Shown: positions 11,477 to 24,066 of the stretch, one piece after another
Layout of the letters: each line of letters opens with the position of its first letter
Numbering within the stretch: the stretch's first letter is position 1
Assembly (NCBI RefSeq): GCF_021347895.1
Contig: NC_067122.1
Span: forward strand, 38,436,082-38,500,081
DNA length: 64,000 nt
Direction: 5' to 3'
Origin: Acanthochromis polyacanthus
Taxonomy: Eukaryota > Chordata > Actinopteri > Pomacentridae
The notes under the pieces: generated by a model
The model's database searches: none
What the model was told of the DNA's origin: nothing
What the model saw: the letters and a program-made list of their open reading frames with translations, nothing else
Program-made: the position numbers and the translations under genes

Positions 11477-14400
11477 TCAAACTACACGTACACAAATAAA
11501 CAGCAAAATAAAGACTTCATATTTATTTAAAATTAGCAATATTGACAGATGTGCACTAAGAGAGTTATGCGCAATGATGTCAGTGAGGTCATACTTAACT
11601 GGGATGTACTTGCTATTTTTGAAGGTTAAATAGTAGTATGCTGTATGGTCAACAAGCTTTTCAGCATCTACAAAAACATTGGCTTGAGCAAGACAGGGAA
11701 CTTCTACTTCATAAGCTAAATAATGCTCATTCCATTCTATCGTGGAAAGCGGTTGGCATTCAAAACAATACACTGACCCATTTACAACATAGATGTTTTT
11801 CACAAGTCCAAATTCTGGGACATTATTGATGGCATTGTATATAACTGAAGTCTTCCCACTTATGTACTTATTTCCATGTTGCATAATCCAAGGTATGGAG
11901 ACGATATAATCCACTTCCTCAAACCCAAAAAAGTCTTTAATTTTCCCCTCCACATAGTTGACATTTCTCACCTCAGAAACAGGCCCCATTTCTGGTTCAC
12001 CTGAAAATATTGGATGGTTCTCATGCACATTCAGACTACATTCATATAGCTGGTTGTGCTTTACAAGGAATTTACAAATGTTTTTATAGCTACTTTTCAG
12101 AGCTTGAAAAAACAATGCTTGGACTCAAAGCGCATGCACATGTGCCTCACTGTTGGGCCAAGTGCTTGGATCTGTGAGGGAAGATGCAAAAGGTAATGCT
12201 GTTTAGGTATGATATTCATATCTGGAAAAAGTAGCTTGAAATCTTTCAGATGTTGTTCTATCAGGAGCTTCAGCCTTGAGAGAGTTGAGACAGCAATAAC
12301 AGGTGAAAACAGAATTTTGACCATCTCTAAAAACTTAAGCAGCATTTTTGTGTATTCATTTTCTCCAGTTGTGTCTAAGAGGAAGGGCAGGACCCTCAAC
12401 AAAACCAACATCTGCCCAGCAGACTGTTCTAACTTATCATTTGATGACAGTGTATTCATGGATATGGGGCAAGGCTTATCTCTTACATCCAGAGGTGAAT
12501 AAGGGAAACTAAGAATCCCACTGTTAAATTTGTCTAAATCAATATGCCCTGAAAGCACAAAATGCTTTAAAACACATTTGATTTCATATGGGGCAACACC
12601 TTCGAGAACAATGTGCATAATGTCTTGGGGAGTTTGATTGATAATATCAATGTGAGGGAAATCTATCAAAACACTTCTTCTGTTTATCCCATATGTTGTT
12701 TTTAGACTCTCTTTTAAAAAGTCAGTGCTTGCCTTTTCAGTGTCTGCACATTGCTTGATGTGACTTGCCATTGTCCTTTTAACAAAGAGCTCTTCATTAA
12801 ATTGTGTCTGCATATTTTCAAAGTTGCATTCACAGTGCCTGCATTTACTGTAGGCAAAGCCGACCCCTTCCTTAAATCCAGCCACTTCGTGTTGAGCGAG
12901 GGTATCACCACACACAGACAGAAGTGCTCCATACATTTTTTTCTTTCCATTTGCAGTGACAACATCAACACCATTATACAGTTCAGTCAGGTCACAATTA
13001 ATCCTCTCAAGGATCTTATCAATACCACAGTCAGAAAGATCTTTTGATTTTACCATGGCAAGCAAGCGAATGGCAGCAAGTCTTGATCTATGTTTAGGAT
13101 TGATGTTACCTAGAGTGTAATAAATTAATAACAATTTGTTTTTGGTTGCCCTAGATCCAAGAGGATTGCACAATTCAATCTCATCTGTATATAAAATTAA
13201 TTGCAATGCTGTTGGAACTTTCACAAACAGTGGGTGAGATTTAAAGATTTCTCCATCAACAAAATCGTAATAAATTCCAGCCTCACATGGTTGCAACCCC
13301 TCTTCAATCATTTGGAGAATTCTTGGATGCAGCAGGAGCTGCTCCACACTTTTCAATATTGGTATATAATAAAAGCTTTTGTTTCTAACAGCAAGTGCTC
13401 TAGAGTCACCACTTTTAACATAGCATACTATATTCTTGAAGGTGACCATATCTGCTTCTACAGGTTTAAAGAGTTCTTTGATTGTCCTATTCTGCAAATG
13501 GGTTGTGGCAATTTGGTTGAAAGGGTCAACAAACTGGTCAAATGTCCTCATAGCTTCACTCTCCAGTTGATTCAGGTCCGCAGAATGTCTCTCGATCACA
13601 CTCCTCATCTGATTTTTTAGGTGCTCTAACAACGCAGCCTGGTATTGCTGGACTCCATTCACTATCAGGTTAACAGCTCTCTAGGGGGACAAGACAAAAA
13701 AAAATAAAAATTATAAATGTCATATAACAGAATGCAAGAATATGATCAAGGCCATGCAACTCACATAACAGGGGCTAAATCAGATTTTAAAATAGAGGGC
13801 TACATAATAGTTTCCAATAAGTGGTAGATATGCCTTACATTAACCACAAAACTCAATCCAGTTATTTCTTTTGTGTGTACCGTTATGATGAAGTAACACA
13901 TCAGCAATAAACAATAAATAACTGGTTTTGTGTTTAGGCTATTATTTTAAACACCCAAGAAAGGACAAAAGCATCTGGAACTTATATTTCAACATTCCCC
14001 TATCCTGATCTGTGCCAACACACTTACAAAGTCAATTATTATATTACAAAAAAAAAAACAGACATACAGGCTTTGTAGGTTTTTTGTAAAAACCATCAGG
14101 AGAGTGCAGTGGTAGTGTCTGTGTTTGGTGTCACTAAAATTCACAAAATAATCTAAATTAGATGAATATCATTAATATTTAATAACATTTTTGTAGAATG
14201 CATGTTTCATCATTTTTAATGCATAAGTGAACATGTTGTTTAAAAAGTTGATGGAATTGTTTATTTTTTGACTTTATTTAAATGCTTTGAAATCACAGAT
14301 TGACAAAACATTTGGTCTTGGATATTGATCCACTCCAAATTCAGCAACAAGTTTGTCATCAACTGGGTCATATGTGATGTCTGAGAGGAATCATTTTACA

Positions 14401-15151
14401 TCAGTAGCAAATTCAGTGTTTGGTTTTTTTTTTTAAAGAAAAGTCTTGCACAGTATGTGTCTAAGTTTAACACTATTACAGTTACTAATATAAATGGCAT
14501 ACCTGTCATTGCAGAGAAAACTGTTTAAATTACCTGTGTTAGTCGCTGGGTTTCCCTGGCTTGAAGAAGAAATGCAGTTGCTTGCTTAAAAAGGCTGATG
14601 TCCTCAGGACCCTCTTCACCCTCTTGAAATCCACTCTGAAACAGATTAACATCATAAATCACCATTAAATAGGTAAACAATGATGCAACAACCCTGCCAA
14701 GTGTTGACTTGTGTAATGACGATTTTTAAACAAGACAGACAAAATGTTTCTTTGTAAGTGAACAAGACCTGAACCCAAGAAGTGTCTGTACCATTTGTGT
14801 GATGATGCCTGGACCTCTTTCAATCTCAGAAGAATGTTCCTGTGCTGCACGGACCATTTCAGGGCTGTTCAGAATAGTTTGGTTGTTTGTGGCTGTCATT
14901 TCACATGTTCCTGGTGAGCAATGCGGAGTCAATCCCTCCTCCTCTCTTTCAACTTGGAGAAGATGGTGTGCATGCTTTCGCTTTATGTGATAATAATAGG
15001 AATTATACACACGATACTCGCTGGGACATCCATCAATACCACATACCACACGAAAGTCAGGACTACGACTGTGCATAGTATTAATGTGGCCAAGTAGTTT
15101 TTTCAGAGTCAGTGCTACAAAAATGTAGCATATGACACAACGCCAAATCAT
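11477..15151 (-). CDS. Tnp2-like (CACTA/CMC) transposase, spliced, one frameshift
   Basis: Exons on the minus strand: 15,203-14,792 (ATG at 15,151; earlier frame has no ATG), 14,635-14,534, and 13,680 to 11,477. Each junction shows AG acceptor and GT donor, and phases join cleanly (GPGIITQM / SGFQEGEEG and QRLTQ / RAVNLIVNG). The first exon encodes two zinc-finger-like units (CVIC...H...H and CGIDGC...H..KH), likely DNA binding. The long exon has a second Cys/His cluster (KCRHCECNF ... HIKQC), then TPQDIMHIVLEGVAPYEIK and VRHMCMRFESKH. These resemble the D and E regions of Tnp2-type DDE transposases. At an A6 run (12,107-12,112) the frame shifts, after which about 210 more residues remain open. 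Total is near 890 residues. The family call is by motif, not search; the shift may be real decay or a homopolymer error. Confidence 0.75.
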
Positions 15152-15732
15152 CTCACGAAAGTTTGGACCAACACCACCCAAGTGTCTGGCAGATGGGCAG
15201 ATTCTGTAGGGGCAGACAGATAAAAATAATGAATAAAGTCAGCTATCAAACCATTTCATAGCTTACTTTATAGGAAAAGACAAAGTTCCATAAAAAATAC
15301 CAAAAAAATTTAAGTAAAACACCCAACATTGAACTCAATGTCATCTGCGACACATCATGCACAAAAAGTGTTATTCAAGCAAACTTTGGGTTGTATTCGA
15401 TCAGATTTAGCTTCATCTGTCAGGTAGGTTTATTTAATTTAACTTTGGTTAACCATGTCTTCTGTGTAGAAAATTTAACAATCAACATCAAGTGCTTAAA
15501 TCACATTAATAATTTACATCTTTACTGAATTATCCATTTTCTTATGAGCTTAGAGTGAATTGTCACGACAAGTCTAGCCAAGCTAAAGGAGAGCCATATT
15601 CCTGGCATGGGAAACTCCGGCTAGCTAGTGGCTCAGCAGGCTTGCTTACTTTACCAGCATGCTTCATGGTACACCCCAAAGGACGATAATATTACACATT
15701 ATGTACAGAAAAAAAACGAATGGAATACTTAC

Positions 15733-16275
15733 CGTAGCTCAAGTTATGTTTGAGGACTCAGCCGTCTCAAGTGGTATTAGAGGTATCCAGTTGTCTTACA
15801 AATAAGTAGCAGCAAATTTATCGCGCGTGTTTCATTTCCTCAGCACCGTGCCGCAGTGATGACGTATTTTTGTAGGCAGACCGGAGGTCGTTGAATTTCG
15901 CGGAACTAAATTTGGAGGTAAACAGACATTTATGAAAGTTACACGTTTTGTTTACCATGACATTCCTTACTGTGGAACACCACTGTCACTATCTGTGAGC
16001 CTGAATTAAAATTTCCACTTTAAACGCTAAAGACCTACGAACTACAACTCCGTCAACGAATTATGACATCATTAACCTGAGACTACCACCGCGTTGCATT
16101 TCGGCCGTTAGTGAAATGAAGAAGGCGCACATATCCGTGACTGAGGGGATTGAAGCGCAACTGTAAGTACATTCATATGATTTTCACTAATTTTGTGTCG
16201 AATTGCCGTAGTTTTTAACGGTGTACATGGTTTTTAAAAAGTGTTAAGCATTGTATTGTGATGTTTTGCTACCAG
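15733..16275. promoter_or_regulatory. divergent promoter and first non-coding exons of the two-gene element
   Basis: The minus gene has a non-coding first exon ending at 15,733 with donor GTAAGT. The plus gene has a non-coding first exon ending at 16,162 with donor GTAAGT and a next acceptor ending at 16,275 (TTTTGCTACCAG). Transcription of both must therefore start between them, about 15,780-16,140. The span has several CpGs (GTGATGACGTATTT at about 15,856 looks like a CRE half-site context) and no obvious TATA box. Confidence 0.55.
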
Positions 16276-16337
16276 ACTGAGCCAACTAGCCGAGGGGAAC
16301 TGAAAGCTAGCTTGCTATCAATAGCTAGGTTAGCAGC

Positions 16338-19300
16338 ATGGACCAACTAGATGACATTGCCAAATCGACTTTGAAAGGTAAGGCTAATGTATTTTGAGCT
16401 TGGATCAAATAAAGTCCAGATATTCTCAAAAACTTGCTGTTCTTAAATATTTTTTCACAGTGTGTGGTTTTAAATAGAATGTGCACATGTAAAATAATTT
16501 CTTATGTATATTAACGTGCATAACTGAAATCAAAACGTTGTGAACATCTGATTCAAGATATTATAGATGTAGAAATGCAATACTTTGCATGCTTAATGAG
16601 AAAATGTTTCGACCCGTGACAATATGTTCTGTATTTCTTGTACAAATGTTTGGATGAGCTTCATTTTTGGGGGCCCCTGATCACTGCAGCACAATAATTT
16701 GACTTTTCATTCATTCTAAAATGTTCACAGCTGCAAACATCAGTGAGGAAATGATTTGCACCCTGTCTCGTGAAGACCTGCGGGATCTTTTCCCAGGCCC
16801 AGAAAACTTTTTTCGGAGAAAGGCTGTCTGGCATGCCTGTCATGATGATTTGAATGAGGTCAGTTTCTGAATGAGGCTAACAAATGGAACCTCAGTCTTA
16901 GTGTACACAATTAAAAATGAAATGTTGCCATTACCATTGGGTTGTACTATTTATTTGTTGTTTTTTTGTTTTGTTTTACAGGAATCTGGCAGAGAAGACT
17001 CTCACTCAAAGAGCAGTATTGCTTCTTTGAATGAGTCACCCTTGCCACAGACAGCCAATCCTTTGAAAGTGTATCCTACAGAGCACAGGACCCCAGAAAA
17101 GGTTGTCCAGTTGTCCTTCCCAGAATATGTGTTGCATACTGACTCTGAACTTGAACAAGTCCGAAAACAATACTTTGAGTAGGCAAAAAAAGGTGAGGAG
17201 AGGAACTTTGAAATGTCAAAGGATCTTAGATGCCGACTCATCCGGAACACCATGACGAGTATGATCGCAATCCTGAGGGCAAAAGGTGATGGAGAATCAG
17301 AGAGATACCCATCAAAACCAGAGGTTACAGCTATGGCCAAGAGAATAGTACAGTACTACCCCATGCTCCAGGACAAAGGAAGCAAGAAGACTTCATGGGT
17401 AAGTATTGAAATGCATCCTCTTAATTGTCATGGTATTTCATGCTTGGCATTGTTTCAGCTGTTCAAAAGAATTAAATTAAATGATCTGTCACAGGTCACA
17501 GTGTATGCACAGCTATACAAAAGACTGCAAAATGTGAGGTCTCCTCTCAAGACCAGTCCACGTTGGAGCCAGCCAAAGAAGCGCTGTGTGCTAAGTGACC
17601 CAGATGATTCAAGTGACTCAACTATTATTTTAGATAGTTCCTCAGAAGGATGTAGCACATCATCCTCAGGCAGCAAAAAAAGAGGTAAGAACCAACTAAT
17701 TTGTATAATGTTTGCACTTTTGATCTTCACAAGTCATTGTCAGACACAAGTAGGTCTTGATTGTTTTTATTTCAGAAAGTTTGATGTCATTAAACTTAAA
17801 ATCCACATACAAAGGAAAGTGTCTTATTTTTGTTGGTGCAGAAACTGACAGTCCAGACACTGACAACCAAGCAACCATGGCCACCTGTAGTTCCCCACAG
17901 GCTTTCTGTAAGTTTTTGAAATGTATTCAAATCAACAATTGAACTTGGTGGAGGTCTGCAGTGGCCTTGTAGTTGAATATGATTCTGCTGAAGAAATCTA
18001 ATATTGTTTATTTAATTTATTTTTTGTGTCGTTCAGCTACCAAGCCTTCAGAAGTCAGTTCTCCATCCAGTGACAGCCCAGCAACCATGGTCAAGCACTA
18101 CAAGACCCTACAGGCTTTGTATAAGAAAAAAACGCCAAACCATGAGTCTGTCTCTCAGCTCCTGGACTTGGAATTTCCAGCCAGACGAGCATTCATTAAT
18201 TCTGATTCTCTTGGTGAGGAGAACAGACCTGAGAAGATTCTGGAGGCGTACCCTTGTTTTAAAGACATTGGACATGTAAGTTTTATTAACAACCAAACAG
18301 AACAATATTTTATATTTTCAGCTGACAAAGTGATACAGTTTACTGTCTGGTGAATTGGATATTTCATAGGTGATGGAGGAGCTTCGGCGCATCTTGGACA
18401 AGGATAATAGTCACTACATTGACCAGGTGAAGGGAAGATGGCATGACTTCTCCCAGAAAGTGCAGTTTTTTGGTCTGTGGAAAAAGATGGTGAAACCCCT
18501 GTCAAGTGGAATGCAGATGTTGAGGTCTCAGAGAGGACTCAGGCTCATTATGGCCCTAAGGTAACAAAGGTTCTGAAGCAGACAAATAAAGATCTTAAGA
18601 AGAAACATTATAAGATAACCATATGATTATGCTTGCTAAAATACATATATATTTTTTGAAGTGTTGATTTGATTGAAGTAATGATACAGATGATTTATTA
18701 TGTTCAGATTGAGAAGAATGATTTAAGAAGTGGTTCTGTGTGAAGTAATCCTTGTTTAGGCTCTGTGTGTGCGTACAGGCCTCATAAGCTTGTGTGTCCA
18801 GGCCTTAAGAAAGCAGAAGTACAGTAAACAACAGTCACCATGACTCGGCAGCCACAATGACATTGCAGCCTCCTCAGAAAAAAAGGGAAGTTTGGGAAAA
18901 ACCCAAAAGGGTGGGCTGAAATGTGTGTGTGTTAAACAGAATGTGGACACTGTGTATTTGCTGTAACAACATGACTTCTGTATTACTGTTGTATGTGATG
19001 ACAAAGTTGATTGCATAAGTTAGACGGTGTCAGAGGGCGTACCTAGCCAGTTTTGTGTGTCTAGAGAAAGTATAAGAATAGGAGAGCAGAGACATTATTT
19101 GGGAGTCGTTCGCCGGAGCTGCTAAGAAGAAGCTGCAAAGGGAACTTGGCCGGAGTTCTGAAGAATCTTCACCTTCCTCTTTTGCCCAAGAGACGGGAAG
19201 ACGACGCGGGACTTAGGCTCCAGAGATCGCTGAGGACATCGTTGGAAGCAAAGTCTTTTTCTGACTTTGTTCAACAAGCGAAGACCACACTCTGCCAAAC

Positions 19301-21297
19301 GGAGAGTCCGAAGAGGTTCTGCAGTTATCTAGAAGAAACCAATAGAGGGAAGAACCGACTACACCCGAAGAGGCAAAGGAGGCAACAGCACTGGGCTGTT
19401 CCCCTCCCCGGGGCTGGGAGACCCAGTGACCCACTACAGCCTGAACAGACGAGGGTTTTCCATCACCACCATACCACAGAGAAGACAGCTGAGGCGTAAG
19501 CACTAACGTTCCAGCCAATTCCAGAGGTAACTGCCAGACCACGATTGGCTTACAGGACTCCTCCGCTCCCCCCTGCCGAGGGACAAGATCCTTTTGTCCA
19601 CAAAGAAGACATCGTACCGAGTCCTCCGGACAACTGAGTGCTTTTCCCAGACGCAAGACAAGACCGAGTGATACGGTAGTGGCCATGCTGTTCGCTCTCT
19701 CTCCTAAAATTAATAATTAGAGAAGATTGTCAGGTACGCTCAATTTATTTACTTTAGTCTCATTTTTAATCAGAAATAATTAATTGTTTTAATCATGAAT
19801 TGATGCTGTGCTCTTGCTAAAATTGCTTAATAAAACGCTCTATTGCATTTAAAGAGAAGCCTAATGAAATTATTATAAACCACTGAAAATCTGCATAGTG
19901 GTAAAAAGTTAAGTTGATTGTGTGCATTCAATCCAATGGTTCTTAAAGGTTACTTAGTCCAAAGTGAGATTGTTTAAACATTACCCCTGAGGTTAGTTCT
20001 TTCCAAACCTCTAAAACGAACCCAGGAATAGCACCAAGTGCAGGCAAGTCCTTAAGAGAGAAGCTGACCGATAACGAATGTGAATGATAGATCAATTCTA
20101 CTACTAAAAAGGCTGCTTGGTGGAATAGCATTTATCAGATAAGAGGGGTGAGACATTCGGATGCAAGGCAGTTAGAACCTGGGCGAGTGTCTCTCGATTC
20201 CAGCTTAATTTATTCTGCTGAAACCTGTTAGGTGAATTACTAATAGGCAGATAGAATCTAACCCTTTAAACGGAGAGCTGGACCAACTTTAACCTGAGGC
20301 AAGGGTTAAAAAAGGCTAGACTGGCGAACACCCCCAATGGGAATGGACAAAGGTAAGCACAGATAATTTCATGTGTCAAGGACATTGTGGATGTGATAAA
20401 ATGTTCATTACAATTTCCTGTGGTATTGTATTGTCTCTCTTTTATCCACAGAGATGTCATTTCAAGCTAATGTTGTATTTTTAAAGCATCATTTGTTGTG
20501 GAGTTTTACTTTGATTTGATCTGATGCTCTGATTTTACATTTAGTCTTATTTTAACTATGATGAATATTTTCCCAAACAGCTGAACAAGCTGTCAGGATC
20601 CTGGGTGTGCTACCATCATTGTTCCCCTCTGCATCAGCTCCACCGAAGAAACTTGGAGATGCAAGTGAAGCTCTTGTGCATGTTCTTGAGGTGAGCTGTG
20701 CTAAAAAAACGTTCCATATTAATTCTGACTGACTAAAGCAACAAAAATCTGCAGTATTGAATAATAAAAGAAATCTTTTTTTCACATTTTGGTACGAGCA
20801 ATTTTGTACACCAAACAAATGCATTTTCATATTCTCTAATTGTATTGATATTTTATATCAACATTTTCTGTATTTTAGGAGGCTTAACGCCTATGTGAAA
20901 GGAAATGGATCAAAATAACCAAAATTATCTTTTAATTAGAGGTGCATCATTTTAATGAAATGATTCATGTTTTATAACTTGAAAGGAAAAAGAAGACCCC
21001 AGTGCCTACTTGAGGGAACGCCCTCTCTCCTGTCCAGTCCTGATTGTGAGCCCATACAACTGCCTCCTGGCTGTGGGAGATGCGCCGGTAACTACGTTCC
21101 CAAAAGACAAGGTCACAGAGGGTGCTTTATACCTCATGGCCTACTATTATGCTCTACACCTGACATACCCCAAGTGCACTGCTACACTGCTTTCAATCAT
21201 ACAAACTGAGGTTCTTTGCGACACAATCCATGACAAAGACCTCACACCATCTTACAAAAAGAGCCTGGCTGATTGGAAAGCTTTTGTTGGCAAATAG
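16338..21297 (+). CDS. SAM-like-domain protein (SAMD3-like), spliced, damaged
   Basis: Coding exons: 16,338-16,377 (ATG 16,338), 16,731-16,858, 16,982-17,398, 17,495-17,684, 17,842-17,907, 18,037-18,275, 18,370-about 18,560, 20,581-20,690, 20,986-21,297 (TAG). Nearly all joins keep phase. The N-terminus, ending LSREDLRDLFPGPENFFRR, resembles a divergent sterile-alpha-motif domain. The middle holds RLIRNTMTSMIAILRAKG and an acidic serine-rich linker. The C-terminus has PVTTFPKDKVTEGALYLMAY and HLTYPKC. I know this architecture from fish proteins annotated 'SAMD3-like'. Damage: an in-frame TAG at 17,180-17,182, and a frame change within 18,450-18,500 near a T6 run. The join from 18,560 to 20,581 is out of phase, so an exon may be lost beside the insert there. 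In the element it may be the accessory (TnpA-like) partner of the transposase; that role is inference. Confidence 0.65.
18720..20350 (+). mobile_element. LTR-like retroelement fragment in an intron
   Basis: Between two exons of the SAM-like gene lies a block with a TATA-like TATAAGAATA (19,071), a downstream AATAAA (19,829) and no coding sequence, as in a long terminal repeat. Its 3' part (20,222-20,300, with TAATAGGCAGATAGAATCTA) recurs at 52,232-52,252 plus 53,645-53,740, so it belongs to a dispersed family. I cannot fix its ends or target duplication and cannot say which retroelement group it represents. Confidence 0.4.
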
Positions 21298-22112
21298 AGC
21301 AGATGTTTAGATTTTGCCTGATCTCATCAGGGTACTGCAATCCATAATTGCTAGTTAAGTTTGCTCAACGTTGGTGTAAACTCATAATATTAAGGAACAT
21401 TGGCCAGGTGTTCAGGTCCTTTCTGTTTGGCACAAATCTACAGAAAATTCACATTGTTACATGTAGTTCTACCATGGCATTTTCTATTGTTCTGTTTTGT
21501 TTGTTCCAATAAGTACGCTGTGAAACAAAAAAATGAGTGCAAAAATGGCTATTGTAAGCAGGTGTGTATAAAATTCACTTAAAGTATGATGTTGCCCTGT
21601 TTTTCTGAATTTATGCTTGATCAGCAAATATCTTGATCTAAAATCAAACTGGATGAAACTAAACTTTGGCATGGACAAAGAACTGTTTTTGGGTGGTCAT
21701 TATTCCATGATGGTGAAAAAAAAAACAGCTTTTGTAAAAAGTCCTAATTTTGAGAAAATTGTGATTTAGAAAAACAGGTCATATTTCTACTTTTCAAAAA
21801 ATGTAAGGCAAAATCCTGTGCAGAGAAGTCCTGTGAAATTGTTTTATTTTTAAAAAAAATTTTATTTTGAAAAAAAAAACAGTCTTATCAAAAAACAGCT
21901 GTTTTATTTTTACAAATGAATGCACTGTGTTACAACAAACATCTGTATCTTAATTGATGTAAGTTGTCAAGTTTGCTAATGTGTTGCATGCAAATAAATT
22001 GTTGATTTCAATACTAGATTTGTTTACATGGTGCAGGGTTATTTATAAATGTGGGACTAAGAACCATGGTCATATTTGCAACAAATGTATTTTCAACCAA
22101 CTGTATGTGGAC

Positions 22113-22431
22113 AAATATCTTAAAATGCTTAAATCACATGTTTTAATCTTGTTTCAAGAACAAAGTGGTCTTAAATCTAGTCATGTCACTGTTATACAAC
22201 CTAAAATAAGTACATTTTGTACTCAACATGAATGTTTAAAAAGCAATTGTCTACTTTTGAGTTACACAACACCTCCAAATACTGTCAAAACATGACTAGA
22301 TTTGAGGATTTTTAGCTAACTGAGAAGACATATCTCAAAATGCTTAAATTAATCTTTGTAATCTTATTTCAAGTACAAGATGGTCTTAATTCTAGCGACA
22401 ATCTGCTATAATACAACTCAAAATAAGTTTA
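22113..22431. repeat. direct subterminal repeats of the CACTG-ended element
   Basis: Two diverged copies of a roughly 100-bp unit (22,113-22,211 and 22,329-22,431), each running from a CAAAATGCTTAAAT-type start through a TTCAAG word and GGTCTTAA to AAATAAGT. They lie just inside the right end and contain the same TCTTATTTCAAG-type words found at both ends, so they may be transposase or accessory-protein binding zones. Confidence 0.55.
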
Positions 22432-22740
22432 ATACATTTCAAATTAGGAGGTTACATGACAGCAAAAATCTATTTTTGAGTAAAAAAGCTACAATTTTTT
22501 AGCATGTCTGGCTTATTTTAAGACACCTAAGCTTGACAATCCTGGTAAAATACAGCTTAAAATAAGTTTTTCCAGCTAATTTTAAGATCTCGATATTCTA
22601 AATATCACATCTTATTTCAAGAAATCTTACCAAGACATTTTTCACTTGTTCTATTGGCAGATTTTTTCACTTATTTCAAGGTAAAAGTTCCTTGAAATAA
22701 ATTTTTTTTTCTTGTTTTGAGAGGGGCAATTTTTCCAGTG

Positions 22741-23190
22741 TTGTCAGAGCTCTCATGAAGATAGTTTCAAGGTTAAGGAAACAGCAGCAAACAGCATCAT
22801 CATTCTGATAAAACTGCTGTGTGCTGCTCGCCCATTAGTAAATCACAAGTTTGAATACCTAACTTTCAAACTTTAAAGTTGGGTCTTTCAAGTTAACTCT
22901 GCACTGAATTACGTGGCAACAAGTTGGACACAACTAGTAAGTTCTCCACTCTGCAAAGTCTCTTTTTTCCTCAAAACCACTGCACTGAGAGTAAAGAGCC
23001 ACTGTAAGTTAAAGAAAGAAAATTTTCACCTTATTTGTTATTTGATTTGGCTGACATTTCATAATGCAGGTTTCGTGGTTCTTTTGAATGTCTGTTACTT
23101 GTATAGATTACATTAGATTGCTATGTTTAATACTCTGAAGACAATGGTAAAAAGATAAGTTAAAGTAAACTCAGATAATGTCAGCACAAT
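22741..23190. other. no recognisable feature
   Basis: Unique-looking sequence between two transposons. Confidence 0.45.
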
Positions 23191-23264
23191 TGACCCTTTG
23201 CTAAGCCCCGCCCCCCTTTGTTACTGTTGCTACGCCTGTCAAGCTTTCCCTCCTAGCATGAAAT

Positions 23265-23867
23265 ATGGAGTTTTTAGCAGTACCGGTGAGTGATATTTCT
23301 CAGGAGATATGTGCAAATTTCTGGACATATTCTACAGCTATATCAGAGAGAAGCAGACAGAAGGGTCTCCAATATGCTTTTGAGAACTACATTCACCAAA
23401 TTAAATGTTGGCGGAGTGCAAATGAAGAGGACATTAAAATAGAGGAAAAAGCGCACAGATCTCAGTGTAAGCGCCAAACACCCCATGTATTGTCACTTCA
23501 CGTCAAAAATAATCATATACAAGAGCAATGTTCTTGCACAGCAGGGTAAGCCGATATGCATTATATACATTTAAATTAATGTCATGTCAACTGTCATTAT
23601 CATGTGTCTGCCCATTTCTTGCTAAGCTAAATTTGTGTTTGTTTACAGCGCGCCAGGATATTGCTCACATATAGTGGGGCTGATCTATACATTTGATTTC
23701 ATTAAGGCACAGCAAAGCCCAGCAATATCTTGCACAAGTTTGCCACAACAGTGGCACAAACCAAGGGGTTACAACATTAATGCAGTACCGATCTCATCTG
23801 TTGTTGTCGCCAAAGCCAGACGTGAGCGTAGGCGGAGACCCGTAGATTGCTGCTACAAAGGAAGCAG
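23265..23867 (+). CDS. SWIM zinc-finger protein, two 5' exons (partial)
   Basis: Exon 23,265-23,545 begins with ATG (MEFLAVPVSDISQEI) and ends at donor GTAAGC. Exon 23,649-23,867 begins after TTTACAG and ends at donor GTAGGA. Across the join the protein reads CSCTAGAPGYCSHIVGL, a clear SWIM motif (CxC then CxH), followed by SLPQQWHKPRG. I have seen this arrangement in fish proteins of transposon origin that also carry a YqaJ-type nuclease domain downstream. No further exon follows here because an L1 lies 30 bases beyond the donor. Function in DNA binding is inferred from the finger only. Confidence 0.6.
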
Positions 23868-24066
23868 GTAGGATCATATTTAGGAAGATGAGGTACTACG
23901 AGGGGCGAAGCAAGTAATGGAGGAGTAAGCCGCGTCCACGGTAGCTCCGCAGTAAAATCCTTTAAAAATTGTTTTTTCAATGGCCAAATACTAGCGTAAT
24001 TTGAAGCTACAAAGAGACAAGTTCCCTAGAGAGGATTTAGTCTTGTTTTGGAGCGGACATCTCATC

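Larger units (their letters stand above)
11039..22740. mobile_element. putative 11.7-kb two-gene CACTA/CMC-like DNA transposon
   Basis: The left end CACTGCAAAAACTCAAAATC (11,039) and right end ...GGGGCAATTTTTCCAGTG (22,740) form imperfect terminal inverted repeats of the CACTA type. The same ends bound the short derivative at 7,916-9,859. Inside lie two divergently transcribed, intron-containing genes: a Tnp2-like transposase on the minus strand (start 15,151, stop 11,477) and a SAM-like-domain protein on the plus strand (16,338-21,297). Subterminal zones carry many short variants of CTTGTTTTAAG and CTTATTTCAAG, as expected of CACTA elements whose accessory protein binds subterminal motifs. 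Possible flanking duplication is only TT/TT. Lesions in both genes suggest this copy is no longer autonomous. The link between ends and genes is inference from nesting and the shared family. Confidence 0.7.
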
